Source: an uncultured Selenomonadaceae bacterium (GTDB taxonomy: Bacteria > Bacillota > Negativicutes > Selenomonadales > Selenomonadaceae). Taken from it: DNA of 64,000 nt. Every line of letters begins with the position of its first letter. Position 1 is the stretch's first letter. The position numbers were made by a program, and so were the translations under genes. Location of the stretch: assembly GCA_905233135.1 (NCBI GenBank), contig CAJOCQ010000005.1:41083-105082 (forward strand). Direction: 5' to 3'. Under the pieces are notes generated by a model. It was given only the letters and a program-made list of their open reading frames with translations. It did no database searches and had not been told where the DNA came from. Shown here piece after piece: positions 8,795-17,020 of the stretch.

Positions 8795-10516
8795 TTAAAA
8801 TTGCAAGGTTACGCGGTTTTCGTCACCGTTTGAAATGTAATTGCGTGTAATTAAATTTTCAGTTACGCCGTCAATAAAAAATTCTCTGAAGTCAAATTTT
8901 CCTTCCTGCGCAGTTTTTATAATATCGTAAGGTTCGCCGTTATCCCGAATTATTAAAGTAATTTTATCGTTGAGTAAAATTGCAATTTCCAGCTGAAAAA
9001 TATTTTCTTTGACGCGCTCCGTCGCGTGCCTGCCAAATTCTTCGACGCACAAAACAATTTTGTTTTTAGTTTTAGCGTCAACGCCGCGCCGCGTTAAATC
9101 TTCGTCAATTTTTTGAGTCAACGCCGTAACTTCTTCAACAGTTGCGTTAATATCATATGAAAGTTGGCGGCTTAAATTTTTTGGGTCAATCATTAAAAGT
9201 CCTGCGCGACCTTTCAACCAAAAATAATTTATCAGGTACGCCGCCAAAAATGAACTGCCTATGCTTAACCAAAAAATATTCATTGTAAAACGCCCCAAAA
9301 TTGTAAGCGCAAAATTTCCGCTGAAAAACATTGCGGCAACAGGCAATATTAACAGCAACAAAATTTTTATGAACGCGCCGTAATTCATTTTTTCAATATA
9401 AATGTAATAGTTGCCGAGCATTTGAGTACAGCCCAAAAAAACCGTGAACGGCAAAAAGTACCGCATTGCAACTGCAACTTCGTCCGCTAAATTTTCATCA
9501 GTCACGCCGAACATTATCGGCAGAAAATCTGCGAAAATCATTCCCGCAAATGTCATTATCAAACTTATTGTAACGGTTGCAGACATTACAAGGCGCATTG
9601 TCTTAATTACGCTGTGCAAATTATTTTCTGCGTGATATTGGCAAGTCATCGGCTGCATACAATCAATAAGCCCCGTGTAAATCCCAAGTATCAGCGTCAT
9701 CAAATTTACTGCAACAGTTACCACAATTAATTTTTCTTCGCCGAAATAATTTATAACTTCCATTGACATAAGGACTGGCAAAATTGAAATGCAAAGCGTG
9801 TCCACCGTATGATAAAAACTGTAAACAATGCCCTGCCAAGTTTTTTTCAAGTTCCAGTACCATTTGAAATGCACTTGACTGCGCCCGCCCGTCAAATAGT
9901 AAAGCTGTAACAAAATACTCGCCAAAGTTCCAAGAGTTGTTGCAATCCCAATACCGCGCACGCCTATATATTGGCAGAGAACAATATCCAAAATTACATT
10001 GACAACAAACGCCGCGCCCGACGCTACAAGGCAAGCCCGCTCCATTCCGTCAGTAAAAAAGAACGTGTATATAGAAATGTTTATGATATTCAGCAACGCC
10101 AAAAAAATTATTCCGCTGTAATATTCTTCCGCGTAAAATTTCAAGTGCGGCGAAATTTCCCAAAAACTTAAAAGCTCTTCGCGCAGGAAATATAACGCCG
10201 CAAAAAATATTATACCCGAACCGACTGCAAGAATTATCATCAAACTGAAAAGCCTGTCAACTTCTTCCCTGTCGTTATTGCCCTGAGCATATGAAATCAT
10301 CATACATAGCCCGTCCGAAATTAAATACGCTATGAACAAAATCATTGTAAATACCGGCAAAATTAAAGTCATTGCGGCAACCGCGTCATCGCCGACAAAT
10401 TGCCCTGCAACAATATTATCTGTCAATGTTAAGATATATGCGCTTATCATTGAAGCCGTTGACGCCACGAACACCGACCAAAAGCGCGTTGAAATGACAG
10501 TTTTTTTATCAAACAA
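8795..10516 (-). CDS. MATE-family transporter fused to a C-terminal RsbW-like ATPase domain
   Basis: 573 residues. Residues 1 to about 440 hold twelve membrane segments of a MATE/MOP-type exporter. About residues 445-573 form a GHKL/HATPase domain of the serine-kinase (RsbW) type with VEEFGRH (491-497) and the DNGEP box (525-529). In RsbW-type kinases the first box is E-x-x-x-N; here the Asn position is not Asn, so ATP binding may be altered or lost. A TTG start follows AAGGAGG. First gene of a four-gene operon with the two condensation-domain proteins and a glycosyltransferase, suggesting export of their product under control of the cytoplasmic domain. Confidence 0.82.
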   Translation of the reverse strand: MFDKKTVISTRFWSVFVASTASMISAYILTLTDNIVAGQFVGDDAVAAMTLILPVFTMILFIAYLISDGLCMMISYAQGNNDREEVDRLFSLMIILAVGSGIIFFAALYFLREELLSFWEISPHLKFYAEEYYSGIIFLALLNIINISIYTFFFTDGMERACLVASGAAFVVNVILDIVLCQYIGVRGIGIATTLGTLASILLQLYYLTGGRSQVHFKWYWNLKKTWQGIVYSFYHTVDTLCISILPVLMSMEVINYFGEEKLIVVTVAVNLMTLILGIYTGLIDCMQPMTCQYHAENNLHSVIKTMRLVMSATVTISLIMTFAGMIFADFLPIMFGVTDENLADEVAVAMRYFLPFTVFLGCTQMLGNYYIYIEKMNYGAFIKILLLLILPVAAMFFSGNFALTILGRFTMNIFWLSIGSSFLAAYLINYFWLKGRAGLLMIDPKNLSRQLSYDINATVEEVTALTQKIDEDLTRRGVDAKTKNKIVLCVEEFGRHATERVKENIFQLEIAILLNDKITLIIRDNGEPYDIIKTAQEGKFDFREFFIDGVTENLITRNYISNGDENRVTLQF

Positions 10517-10532
10517 AATTATACCTCCTTGC

Positions 10533-10563
10533 GAAAAAATTTTTTCTATTATAACACAAATTA
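10533..10563 (-). promoter_or_regulatory. Probable promoter of the MATE/condensation operon
   Basis: On the minus strand TATAAT lies just upstream of the AAGGAGG site of the MATE fusion gene, with TTGCCG 16 bases further upstream as a weak -35 that overlaps the upstream terminator hairpin. The -10 match is perfect, the -35 is 4 of 6. Confidence 0.45.
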
Positions 10564-10594
10564 AAAAAGCGGCAATTTACGCCGCCTTTTTTTT
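10563..10594 (-). terminator. Rho-independent terminator after the MFS gene
   Basis: GGCGGC/GCCGC arms with a short AT loop (10569-10585) followed on the minus strand by a T-run. It separates the MFS gene from the downstream MATE operon. The adjacent stretch 10596-10668 is a purine/pyrimidine-rich spacer ending in repeated CTTCTTCCTT. Confidence 0.75.
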
Positions 10595-10668
10595 AGAAAT
10601 TAGGACAAAGTGCAAAGATTAAAGGGAAAAAATTTTTTCAATCCCCCTTAGTCCTTCTTCCTTCTTCC

Positions 10669-11847
10669 TTATAACTTATCGCTTACAAATCGGAACATAA
10701 AAATTGATAAAGCCGCCGCGCCTAAAATTATCACGCCGAGCCCCGTTACAAAATCGCCCCAAGGCAAAGTCCCCAACATCATCCCTAAACTTCCAAAAAG
10801 ATTCGGTACAAAGTTCAACATTGAGGACGCCGTGCCGACATTTTCTTTGGCGCGGTTTAATAAAATTTCCATTGAAAACGGGCGCACTACTGTTTCAATT
10901 ATCGTAAACGGCAGGAAGGAAAACAAAAACGCCCACGCGCTCCAATGACCGGGAAAAATTATTAACAAGCCGCTTGCTATCGTTACAAGAAATGCAAATT
11001 CTGTAAGCCGTTCGTTCGACATTAAATTTTTCAGCTTCAAATAGAAAATCGGTCCGAGTGCAGACGCCGCCGCGTTCGCCGCAAAAAAATAACTGTATTC
11101 TTGCGCAGTCAATCCGAAATTTTCAATGTACACGAATGACGAAACGCTCAAATAAGCCATAAACGGTGCCATTAACAGTGAAAACATTATCAGCGGCAAC
11201 ATAAAAGATTTTTGCCGCGCAATTTGTTTCAGCAATAACAACGAGTCAAAAACTTCGCCCTTATATCTTTTTTCGGGCGGCAATGTTTCTGTAAACAAAA
11301 ACGCCAATGCCAAATTTATTGCGCCAATTATTGTTAGGACGTAAAACGCGCCGTGCCAATCAGTGAATCTTAACAAAAAGCCGCCCGCCAAAGGAGCCGC
11401 CATTGGTCCTAAAACCATCAGCACTTGAGTTATTACCAAAATTTTTGACATTAACGCGCCGCGAAATGAATCCTTGATAATTGCAGTTGCAACTGTGATA
11501 ATTGCGCCCGCGCCCACGCCTTCAAAAAATCTGCCTGCAAGCAATATGTAAATGTTCGGTGCCGTCGCGCAGGCTATTGAAGCCGCCGTAAAAATTCCCG
11601 TGCCGAATATTAAAATTGGTTTTCGCCCGTACTTGTCGCTCAAAGGTCCGAAAATTACCATACTTACTGCGAACATTAAGAAAAAAATTGTAAGCGTCAA
11701 GCCGACCAAAAATTCACTTGCGCCGAAATATTTTCCCATTTCAGGCAGTGCGGGGAGGTACATATCCGTTGCAAACGGCGGGTACATATTCATAAATGTT
11801 ATAAAGCCTATCATTGCAGGTATCGTAAAATGTTTTTGTCTTACCAA
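10669..11847 (-). CDS. MFS drug exporter, Bcr/CflA type
   Basis: 392 residues with twelve membrane segments. The early TDMYLPALPEM segment and the GPLSDKYGRKP loop between helices 2 and 3 are typical of the Bcr/CflA drug:proton antiporters. Start set at the TTG at 11847 because GGGAGAA lies 8 bases upstream; a longer frame to 11919 runs into an inverted-repeat spacer and would add 24 residues unlike the family. It lies directly upstream of the MATE operon but is separated by a terminator, so it may act in the same export process without being in the same transcript. Confidence 0.88.
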   Translation of the reverse strand: MVRQKHFTIPAMIGFITFMNMYPPFATDMYLPALPEMGKYFGASEFLVGLTLTIFFLMFAVSMVIFGPLSDKYGRKPILIFGTGIFTAASIACATAPNIYILLAGRFFEGVGAGAIITVATAIIKDSFRGALMSKILVITQVLMVLGPMAAPLAGGFLLRFTDWHGAFYVLTIIGAINLALAFLFTETLPPEKRYKGEVFDSLLLLKQIARQKSFMLPLIMFSLLMAPFMAYLSVSSFVYIENFGLTAQEYSYFFAANAAASALGPIFYLKLKNLMSNERLTEFAFLVTIASGLLIIFPGHWSAWAFLFSFLPFTIIETVVRPFSMEILLNRAKENVGTASSMLNFVPNLFGSLGMMLGTLPWGDFVTGLGVIILGAAALSIFMFRFVSDKL

Positions 11848-11872
11848 GAAAATTTCTCCCTTCGGTCGAAAT

Positions 11873-11950
11873 TTTAGGGTTCCAGGGTTCCAGGGAAGAG
11901 GGATTAGTGATTTTTGCACTGGTGCCCTGGCTCCCTTTTTCCTTATATCC
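11873..11950. repeat. Spacer hairpin of G-rich repeat family
   Basis: TAGGGTTCCAGGGTTCCAGGG on the left can pair imperfectly with GCCCTGGCTCCC on the right; the middle holds AGGGATTAGTGATTTTTG. The GATTAG and AAAAATCAC modules recur in the spacers at 56953 and 59304. Confidence 0.6.
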
Positions 11951-12545
11951 CTGAAAAAACAATCAATCCGCCTTTGCGCCTAAATCCCGTGTACCATAAA
12001 AAATCAAAGTTAAACCATTTCGCCACGCCGTACGAAGTAACTTTAACATAAAAATCTTCGCCGTTAATTTCGCAGCCCGTCAACAAAAACCAATGCCACG
12101 TATATTTTTTTACAGTTGGATTGATATGCTCCAACATTAAAAAAGGAATTGGAAAACCGTTATCAAGCTGATATTTCAAAATTAAGTGCGTCGATTTAAA
12201 ATCTTTGTCGCCGTCCCAAGCTGATAATTTTAATTTAGTTTCGCCCGCGTCGCACAGAAATTTTTCAAATTGCTCAATGTACAAATTTAAAGTGTCAATC
12301 CCGTGCCAACGCGGGCACAAATATTTTTTCATTTCGGCGGCAAAATTTATGTAGTCTGCCTTTGAAATATTTTTGGCGTCGAAGGGATAAATCCCGTGCA
12401 AATTTTTATACAGTTCAAAATAAATGCAACAATCGCAAGCAGTAACGGTTGCACAACCGCCGAGCCGCATCATATATGACGGAAACCAAATTTGCTGTCC
12501 GCCCAAAGATTCTTCAATTTCAAAGAATGACAATTCAACTTTCAA
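11943..12545 (-). CDS. Unknown cysteine-rich protein, possibly papain/C39-like
   Basis: 200 residues, no signal peptide. GGCATVTACDCCIYF (about residues 30-44) places a Cys at the start of a helix after a GG turn, and a later WHWFLLTG segment followed by DFYVKVTSYG gives a His before a strand. This Cys-then-His order resembles papain-fold (C39-like) peptidases, but the match is by eye and weak. Start chosen at the TTG at 12545, preceded by AAGGAG; a frame to 12575 has no binding site. Its stop overlaps the spacer hairpin upstream of the MFS gene on the same strand. Confidence 0.6.
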   Translation of the reverse strand: MKVELSFFEIEESLGGQQIWFPSYMMRLGGCATVTACDCCIYFELYKNLHGIYPFDAKNISKADYINFAAEMKKYLCPRWHGIDTLNLYIEQFEKFLCDAGETKLKLSAWDGDKDFKSTHLILKYQLDNGFPIPFLMLEHINPTVKKYTWHWFLLTGCEINGEDFYVKVTSYGVAKWFNFDFLWYTGFRRKGGLIVFSGI

Positions 12546-12729
12546 AATGTTTTGCTCCTTAAAATTTTTTTGCAATTATACAACTTCGCCGCGCCGAATT
12601 TCAAACGATTTACCGCGCAGAATTTTTAATCTGATTTTAATTGAATTTTAATTTGCTTTTAACAATTTAACAAGGAATACTACTGCGGGAATAGAATAAA
12701 TAATAAAAATTTTTGGGGAGGTTTTAACA

Positions 12730-13062
12730 ATGGTCAAGAAAATTTTTTCGGTGATGATTTTGGTGGCGGCTTTAATTTTGGTAAGCGGGCAAAGCCAAGC
12801 TGACGCCGCCGAAGTTTATGTTGGCAATTACAGCGACGGCTCCAGCGTTTATTTGCTTACTCATACCATTGTAATTAAAAGTTATCGCCCGTATACTTTC
12901 AACTGCAGAGTTCGCGCAGGTTATGACTATTTAGATTATTATTTTTTCCCGCGCAACGGCAGCCCCTACTACAGAAATTCCGAAGGCTATGAAGGCTACG
13001 CAAACGGCGGCGCATCTCCTGTTGCCGCAAATATTTACAGATACGTTGTCAATAATTGGTAA
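12730..13062 (+). CDS. Small secreted protein of unknown function
   Basis: 110 residues. The first 27 residues (KK, a hydrophobic core, then ADAAE) form a signal peptide. The mature part is Tyr/Asn/Gly-rich (YDYLDYYFFP, GYEGYANGG) and contains one Cys. No domain recognised. A strong GGGGAGG site precedes the ATG. It leads a same-strand run of secreted proteins with the serine hydrolase and amidase. Confidence 0.75.
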   Translation: MVKKIFSVMILVAALILVSGQSQADAAEVYVGNYSDGSSVYLLTHTIVIKSYRPYTFNCRVRAGYDYLDYYFFPRNGSPYYRNSEGYEGYANGGASPVAANIYRYVVNNW

Positions 13063-13128
13063 AAATTTTTTAGTGTAAAATTTTTTCTGCGCGATGATTG
13101 TCGCGCTTTTATTTTTAGGAGGATTCTA

Positions 13129-13974
13129 ATGAACAAAAAATTTTTCGGCGCATTGCTGACGGCTTTTTTTATTTTCAACATTATAAATTTAAATTCTGCG
13201 CGCGCGGCTGAAAATATTTACAGCGGTATTCCGAGCGCAATTTCAAGTTATTTAAACGACGGCAGCCAATACTCAATTTATATTTTGTACCCGCAAAAAA
13301 CTTCTACACCCTACATTTACAACAATCAAAAATGGCGTAGTGCAAGTATGATAAAAGTTTTTATTTTGGCAACCGCAATGGAAATGGTTAAGGACGGCAA
13401 TTTATCACTTGACCAAAATTTAACTTTGCACTCGTACGATAAAGTTGGCGGCGCGGGAGTTTTGGGCGGCTACGCTGACGGCAGTCAACTTTCATTGCGC
13501 ACGGTTTTAAAACTTATGATAACCGAAAGCGATAACACCGCTACAAATATGATTATTGATTTGATAGGTATGCAAACTATCAACGATTACATTAAAGAAA
13601 AAAATTATAATGATACGATTCTTCAAAGAAAAATGATGGACTTCAGCGGCAGAGAAAATTATTCTTCAGTAAAGGATTTGGGCAATATTTTCACGAAAAT
13701 TTATAATCACCGGTGCGTCAGTCCCGAATGTGACGACGTTATGATAGAATTTTTGCTCGGACAAACTGATACCGAATGCTTGAATACTGCATTGCCTAAT
13801 TTGAAAATTGCGCACAAAACGGGCGCGTTGAACGGCTTGTTTGACGAAGGCGGGATTATTTACGGCTCCAACAACGGCGATATTATTTTGGTTATGATGA
13901 CTGAAAATTTTGCAGGCGAAAAAACAGTTATCAACAGTATGAAAAATTTTGCGCGGCACGTTGCCAATAATTAA
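13129..13974 (+). CDS. Secreted serine hydrolase, class A beta-lactamase fold
   Basis: 281 residues with a signal peptide ending near residue 26. The active-site triad of motifs is present: SMIK (73-76, nucleophile Ser73), SDN (134-136) and KTG (230-232). RENY (175-178) lies in the region of the omega loop, so a general-base Glu may be present at 176. This could be a beta-lactamase or a cell-wall D,D-peptidase-like hydrolase; the absence of a clear ExxLN motif leaves that open. It is followed after 18 bases by a peptidoglycan amidase gene, which favours a wall-remodelling role. Confidence 0.82.
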   Translation: MNKKFFGALLTAFFIFNIINLNSARAAENIYSGIPSAISSYLNDGSQYSIYILYPQKTSTPYIYNNQKWRSASMIKVFILATAMEMVKDGNLSLDQNLTLHSYDKVGGAGVLGGYADGSQLSLRTVLKLMITESDNTATNMIIDLIGMQTINDYIKEKNYNDTILQRKMMDFSGRENYSSVKDLGNIFTKIYNHRCVSPECDDVMIEFLLGQTDTECLNTALPNLKIAHKTGALNGLFDEGGIIYGSNNGDIILVMMTENFAGEKTVINSMKNFARHVANN

Positions 13975-13992
13975 TTTAAAGGAGTTTTGAAG

Positions 13993-14667
13993 TTGCGGAA
14001 AAAAATTTTTTTAAGCGCGCTAATTTTTAGCGTAATGATTTTTAACTTTTCAATCTGCGCGGCGGCTGAAAATTATGAAGAACTCAAACCCGTCATTGTA
14101 GAAAAATTTGTTCCTTGGGGCGAAAATCGAGAAAGATTGACGCGCGAATATGCCGAGCGTCATTACGGAATGTCAATAACGCGGATTGAGCCTCAAGCAG
14201 TTGTAATACATTGGACGGCGGGCGATACTTGGACTTCAGCATATTGTACTTTTTATGATGACGCGCGCAACGACGGCAGCGGTACTGTCAATGTTTCTTC
14301 TCAATTCATAGTTGACAAGGACGGCACAATTTATCAGATTATGCCTGAAAATTATTTGGCGCGGCACATTATCGGCTATAATTGGTGCGCAATAGGTATT
14401 GAAAATGTCGGCGGCGTTCGCCATGTCGAAGATTTGACGCAGGCGCAACTTGAATCTAATCTTGAATTGATTCGCTACCTGCGCGCAAAATATCCCGCAA
14501 TTAAATATGTTTTCGGGCATTACCAACAAACTGCCGCGCGTGAAAGCGGCTTGTATATCGAAAAAGTTGCAGGTTATTCTTCTTCAAAATCAGATCCCGG
14601 CAAAAAATTTATGGGCAAATTAAGAGACAATCTGCAGGACGAAGGATTAATTTTCTTCCCGCTTTAA
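13993..14667 (+). CDS. Secreted N-acetylmuramoyl-L-alanine amidase (Amidase_2/PGRP fold)
   Basis: About 224 residues with a signal peptide ending near residue 24. Zinc-binding positions fit the family: His in VVIHWTAG, His in ARHIIG and Asp in SKSDPGKKF, with the QFIVDKDGTIYQ strand and IGIENVGG between them. It would cleave the amide bond between muramic acid and the stem peptide. The TTG at 13993 is preferred to the TTG at 13987 because AAAGGAG ends only two bases before the latter. Confidence 0.88.
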   Translation: MRKKIFLSALIFSVMIFNFSICAAAENYEELKPVIVEKFVPWGENRERLTREYAERHYGMSITRIEPQAVVIHWTAGDTWTSAYCTFYDDARNDGSGTVNVSSQFIVDKDGTIYQIMPENYLARHIIGYNWCAIGIENVGGVRHVEDLTQAQLESNLELIRYLRAKYPAIKYVFGHYQQTAARESGLYIEKVAGYSSSKSDPGKKFMGKLRDNLQDEGLIFFPL

Positions 14668-14686
14668 AATTTATAATTTATTTTCG

Positions 14687-14715
14687 GCGCGGCAATTTAA
14701 GCCGTGCTTTTTTTT
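14687..14715 (+). terminator. Rho-independent terminator after amidase gene
   Basis: GCGCGGC (14687-14693) pairs with GCCGTGC (14701-14707) with one G-T pair and is followed by a run of nine T. Confidence 0.85.
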
Positions 14716-14761
14716 GTTGATAATTTTCAACTTTATAAATTAAAAAATTTCAGAAAATATC

Positions 14762-14790
14762 TTGACTAATAACGGCAAAAGTTTTAAACT
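14762..14790 (+). promoter_or_regulatory. Probable promoter of ldh-like gene
   Basis: TTGACT (14762-14767), 17-base spacer, TAAACT (14785-14790). The start codon is 62 bases downstream, with a GAGGAGG site. Confidence 0.5.
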
Positions 14791-14851
14791 TTGTAACAGT
14801 TACGGGGCGCAAGCTCCACGAAGTTTTTTTAATTTGAGGAGGAATTTTTAA

Positions 14852-15820
14852 ATGGGCAATCGCAGAAAAATCGTTGTTGTCGGTACTTCAAATGTTGGTT
14901 CGGCAGTCGTCAACAAACTTGCAGATTTTCAACTTGCATCGGAAATTATTTTAATTGACCTTAACCAAGATAAAGCTTGGGGCGAAGCTACAGATTCAAG
15001 CCACGCTACAGCTTGCGTTTACAGCACAAATATTAAATTCCGCGCAACCGCTGACTACAGCGCGTGCAAAGACGCTAACATTGTTATCATTTGCGCAGGT
15101 CCTTCAATTCGTCCCGGCGAAACTCCCGACCGCTTGAAACTTGCCGGCACCAACGCAAAAATTATGAATAGCGTTTTCCGCGCAGTTGCTGAACATACCA
15201 AAGAAGCCGTTATCATTCTTATTACGAATCCGCTTGACGTTGCAACTTATGTTGTCAGCAAAATTGCAGACGAAATCGGCTATCCGCGCAATTTGATTCT
15301 CGGTACAGGCACAATGCTTGAAACTTACCGCTTCCGCCGTATCCTTGCTAATAAATATGAAGTTGACCCCAAAAATATCAACGGCTATGTACTCGGCGAA
15401 CACGGCAACTCCGCTTTTGTTGCTTGGTCAACCACCGGCTGCGCAGGTTTCCCGCTTGAAAAACTCGATGAATATTTCCACCATCAAGAACCGCTTGACA
15501 AACAAGCTGTCGAACAAGAACTCATTAACGTTGCTTACGACGTCATTAACAAAAAAGGTTACACAAATACCGGCGTTGCTATGGCGGCTGTTCGTTTCGT
15601 TAAATCCGTCCTTTATGACGAACATACAATTTTGCCCTGCTCCGCTATCATGAACGGCGAATACGGAATTAAAAACGTTGCACTTTCAATGCCGCGTATG
15701 GTTTGCGCTGACGGCTTAATGAGAGTATTTGAAATTCATCTTACTGACGAAGAACTCGAAAAAATGCACGCTGCCGCTAAATCAGTACGTGCTGCTCTTG
15801 ACGGCGCAGGTATCGAATAA
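14852..15820 (+). CDS. L-lactate dehydrogenase-like NAD-dependent 2-hydroxyacid dehydrogenase
   Basis: 322 residues, full length for the LDH/MDH family. The nucleotide fold starts with GTSNVG (11-16), and the catalytic His is in GEHGNS (182-187, His184). TNPLDV (125-130) and the MLETYRFR helix (155-162) also fit. The mobile substrate loop reads AGPSIRPGETPDRL (82-95): by recalled alignment the specificity position usually Gln (LDH) or Arg (MDH) is Ile86 and the usual Arg after GET is Pro, with Arg two residues later. This is a divergent subfamily; lactate is the most likely but not the only possible product. Monocistronic, with its own promoter and terminator. Confidence 0.85.
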   Translation: MGNRRKIVVVGTSNVGSAVVNKLADFQLASEIILIDLNQDKAWGEATDSSHATACVYSTNIKFRATADYSACKDANIVIICAGPSIRPGETPDRLKLAGTNAKIMNSVFRAVAEHTKEAVIILITNPLDVATYVVSKIADEIGYPRNLILGTGTMLETYRFRRILANKYEVDPKNINGYVLGEHGNSAFVAWSTTGCAGFPLEKLDEYFHHQEPLDKQAVEQELINVAYDVINKKGYTNTGVAMAAVRFVKSVLYDEHTILPCSAIMNGEYGIKNVALSMPRMVCADGLMRVFEIHLTDEELEKMHAAAKSVRAALDGAGIE

Positions 15821-15847
15821 TTTTAAATTTTTAAGCAAAAACTTTTT

Positions 15848-15884
15848 GAGAGTCAATGCCGAACTCGGCGTTGGCTCTTTTTAG
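15848..15884 (+). terminator. Rho-independent terminator after ldh-like gene
   Basis: GAGAGTCAATGCCGA pairs with CGGCGTTGGCTCT and is followed by a T-run. Confidence 0.85.
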
Positions 15885-15897
15885 TTTGCAAAATTTT

Positions 15898-15976
15898 AGG
15901 CACTAGGGATTAGGGAATTGTTATTTTAAAACAAAAAAAGGACTAGGGAAAAAATCCCTAATCCCTAAAACCCGGC
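15898..15976. repeat. Spacer hairpin of G-rich repeat family
   Basis: AGGCACTAGGGATTAGGG on the left is matched by CCCTAATCCCT followed by GGCACCT on the right, giving a long hairpin between convergent genes. Related spacers occur at several other sites in the window. Confidence 0.7.
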
Positions 15977-15985
15977 ACCTAAAAT

Positions 15986-17005
15986 CTATTTTGCCGCCAT
16001 TGAATTTACGTTAGTTTTATCAATAATCATCGGCGTGCAAAGATACGAAGGCACAACCTTAACGCCGTTGTTGTAGTTGGTAACGTCGTTAATATCGGGT
16101 TGCGTACCTTCAACAACCGCCTTAATCATACGAACACATTTCGCCGTTAAAACGTCGGGGTCTTTTGCAATAGTGAAAGTTTGTTGCCCGTTTTTGATAC
16201 GTTCAAAGGCTGCGGGGTCGCCGTCAAGCCCCGAAATAATCGGGTAGGGTTTTCCTGCTTTTCCAATTTCGTCAAGAATTACGCCTGCAATATCGTCATT
16301 CGGGCTAAGAACAACTTGGAGCGGCGCGTCAGTGTAATATTTGCTCATAAGCTCTTGAATACGCGGGCGAGCGTTGGCGGAGTTCCAATCTGCAACTGCA
16401 ACTTGGTCAAATGTAGTTTGTCCCGAACGGCAAACAAGTTGCCCGCTCTTCAAATATGGTTCCAAAATTTTCATTGTGTTTTCAAAGAAAATATGCGCGT
16501 TGTTATCCGAAGGTCCGCCTGCGAAAAATTCAATGTTGAAAGGTCCGCCGCCGTTTTTCAAATTCAACGCCGCTGCAATATATTCGCCCATTCCGTCGCC
16601 AATCGCGCCGTTGTCAAAACTTGCGTAATAACTTATTGCGTCAGTGTTTGAAAGTATCCTGTCAAAACCAATGACGGGAATATTTTTCTTTTTGGCATTT
16701 TCAAGCACTTCAACGAACGCGGCGGAGTCAATCGCGCCAATAACTATACAATCGGGATTTTTTCCAATGACATCTTTAACTTGTTTCTGCTGTTCTTCGA
16801 TAGTTGCAGAAAATTGAACGTTGACGGTAAAGCCTTCCTCTTCCAAAAGTTTTTGAAGTGAATCGCCGTTACGTTGCCAACTTGAAGTAGTATTCGGGAA
16901 ACAAACTGCAACGCTTTTTGCTTTTGGTTGATTGGAGCCGCAACCGCTTAAAGTTGCCGCAAAAATTAAAAGCAACGTCAAGCACAAAAATTTTATATGT
17001 TTCAA
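15986..17005 (-). CDS. Sugar-binding lipoprotein (RbsB/ChvE-like periplasmic binding protein)
   Basis: 339 residues. Lipoprotein signal with lipobox LSGC (Cys22). The rest is a type I periplasmic-binding fold: an N-terminal AVCFPNTTSSWQRN strand-loop, the PVIGFDR block and a LSPNDDIAGVILDEI hinge segment typical of ribose, galactose and multiple-sugar binding proteins. No permease or ATPase gene is adjacent; instead a chemoreceptor gene lies 15 bases upstream on the same strand, so it may present ligand to that receptor. TTG start with an AGGTGA site. Confidence 0.87.
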   Translation of the reverse strand: MKHIKFLCLTLLLIFAATLSGCGSNQPKAKSVAVCFPNTTSSWQRNGDSLQKLLEEEGFTVNVQFSATIEEQQKQVKDVIGKNPDCIVIGAIDSAAFVEVLENAKKKNIPVIGFDRILSNTDAISYYASFDNGAIGDGMGEYIAAALNLKNGGGPFNIEFFAGGPSDNNAHIFFENTMKILEPYLKSGQLVCRSGQTTFDQVAVADWNSANARPRIQELMSKYYTDAPLQVVLSPNDDIAGVILDEIGKAGKPYPIISGLDGDPAAFERIKNGQQTFTIAKDPDVLTAKCVRMIKAVVEGTQPDINDVTNYNNGVKVVPSYLCTPMIIDKTNVNSMAAK

Positions 17006-17020
17006 TTAAATCACCTGCTT

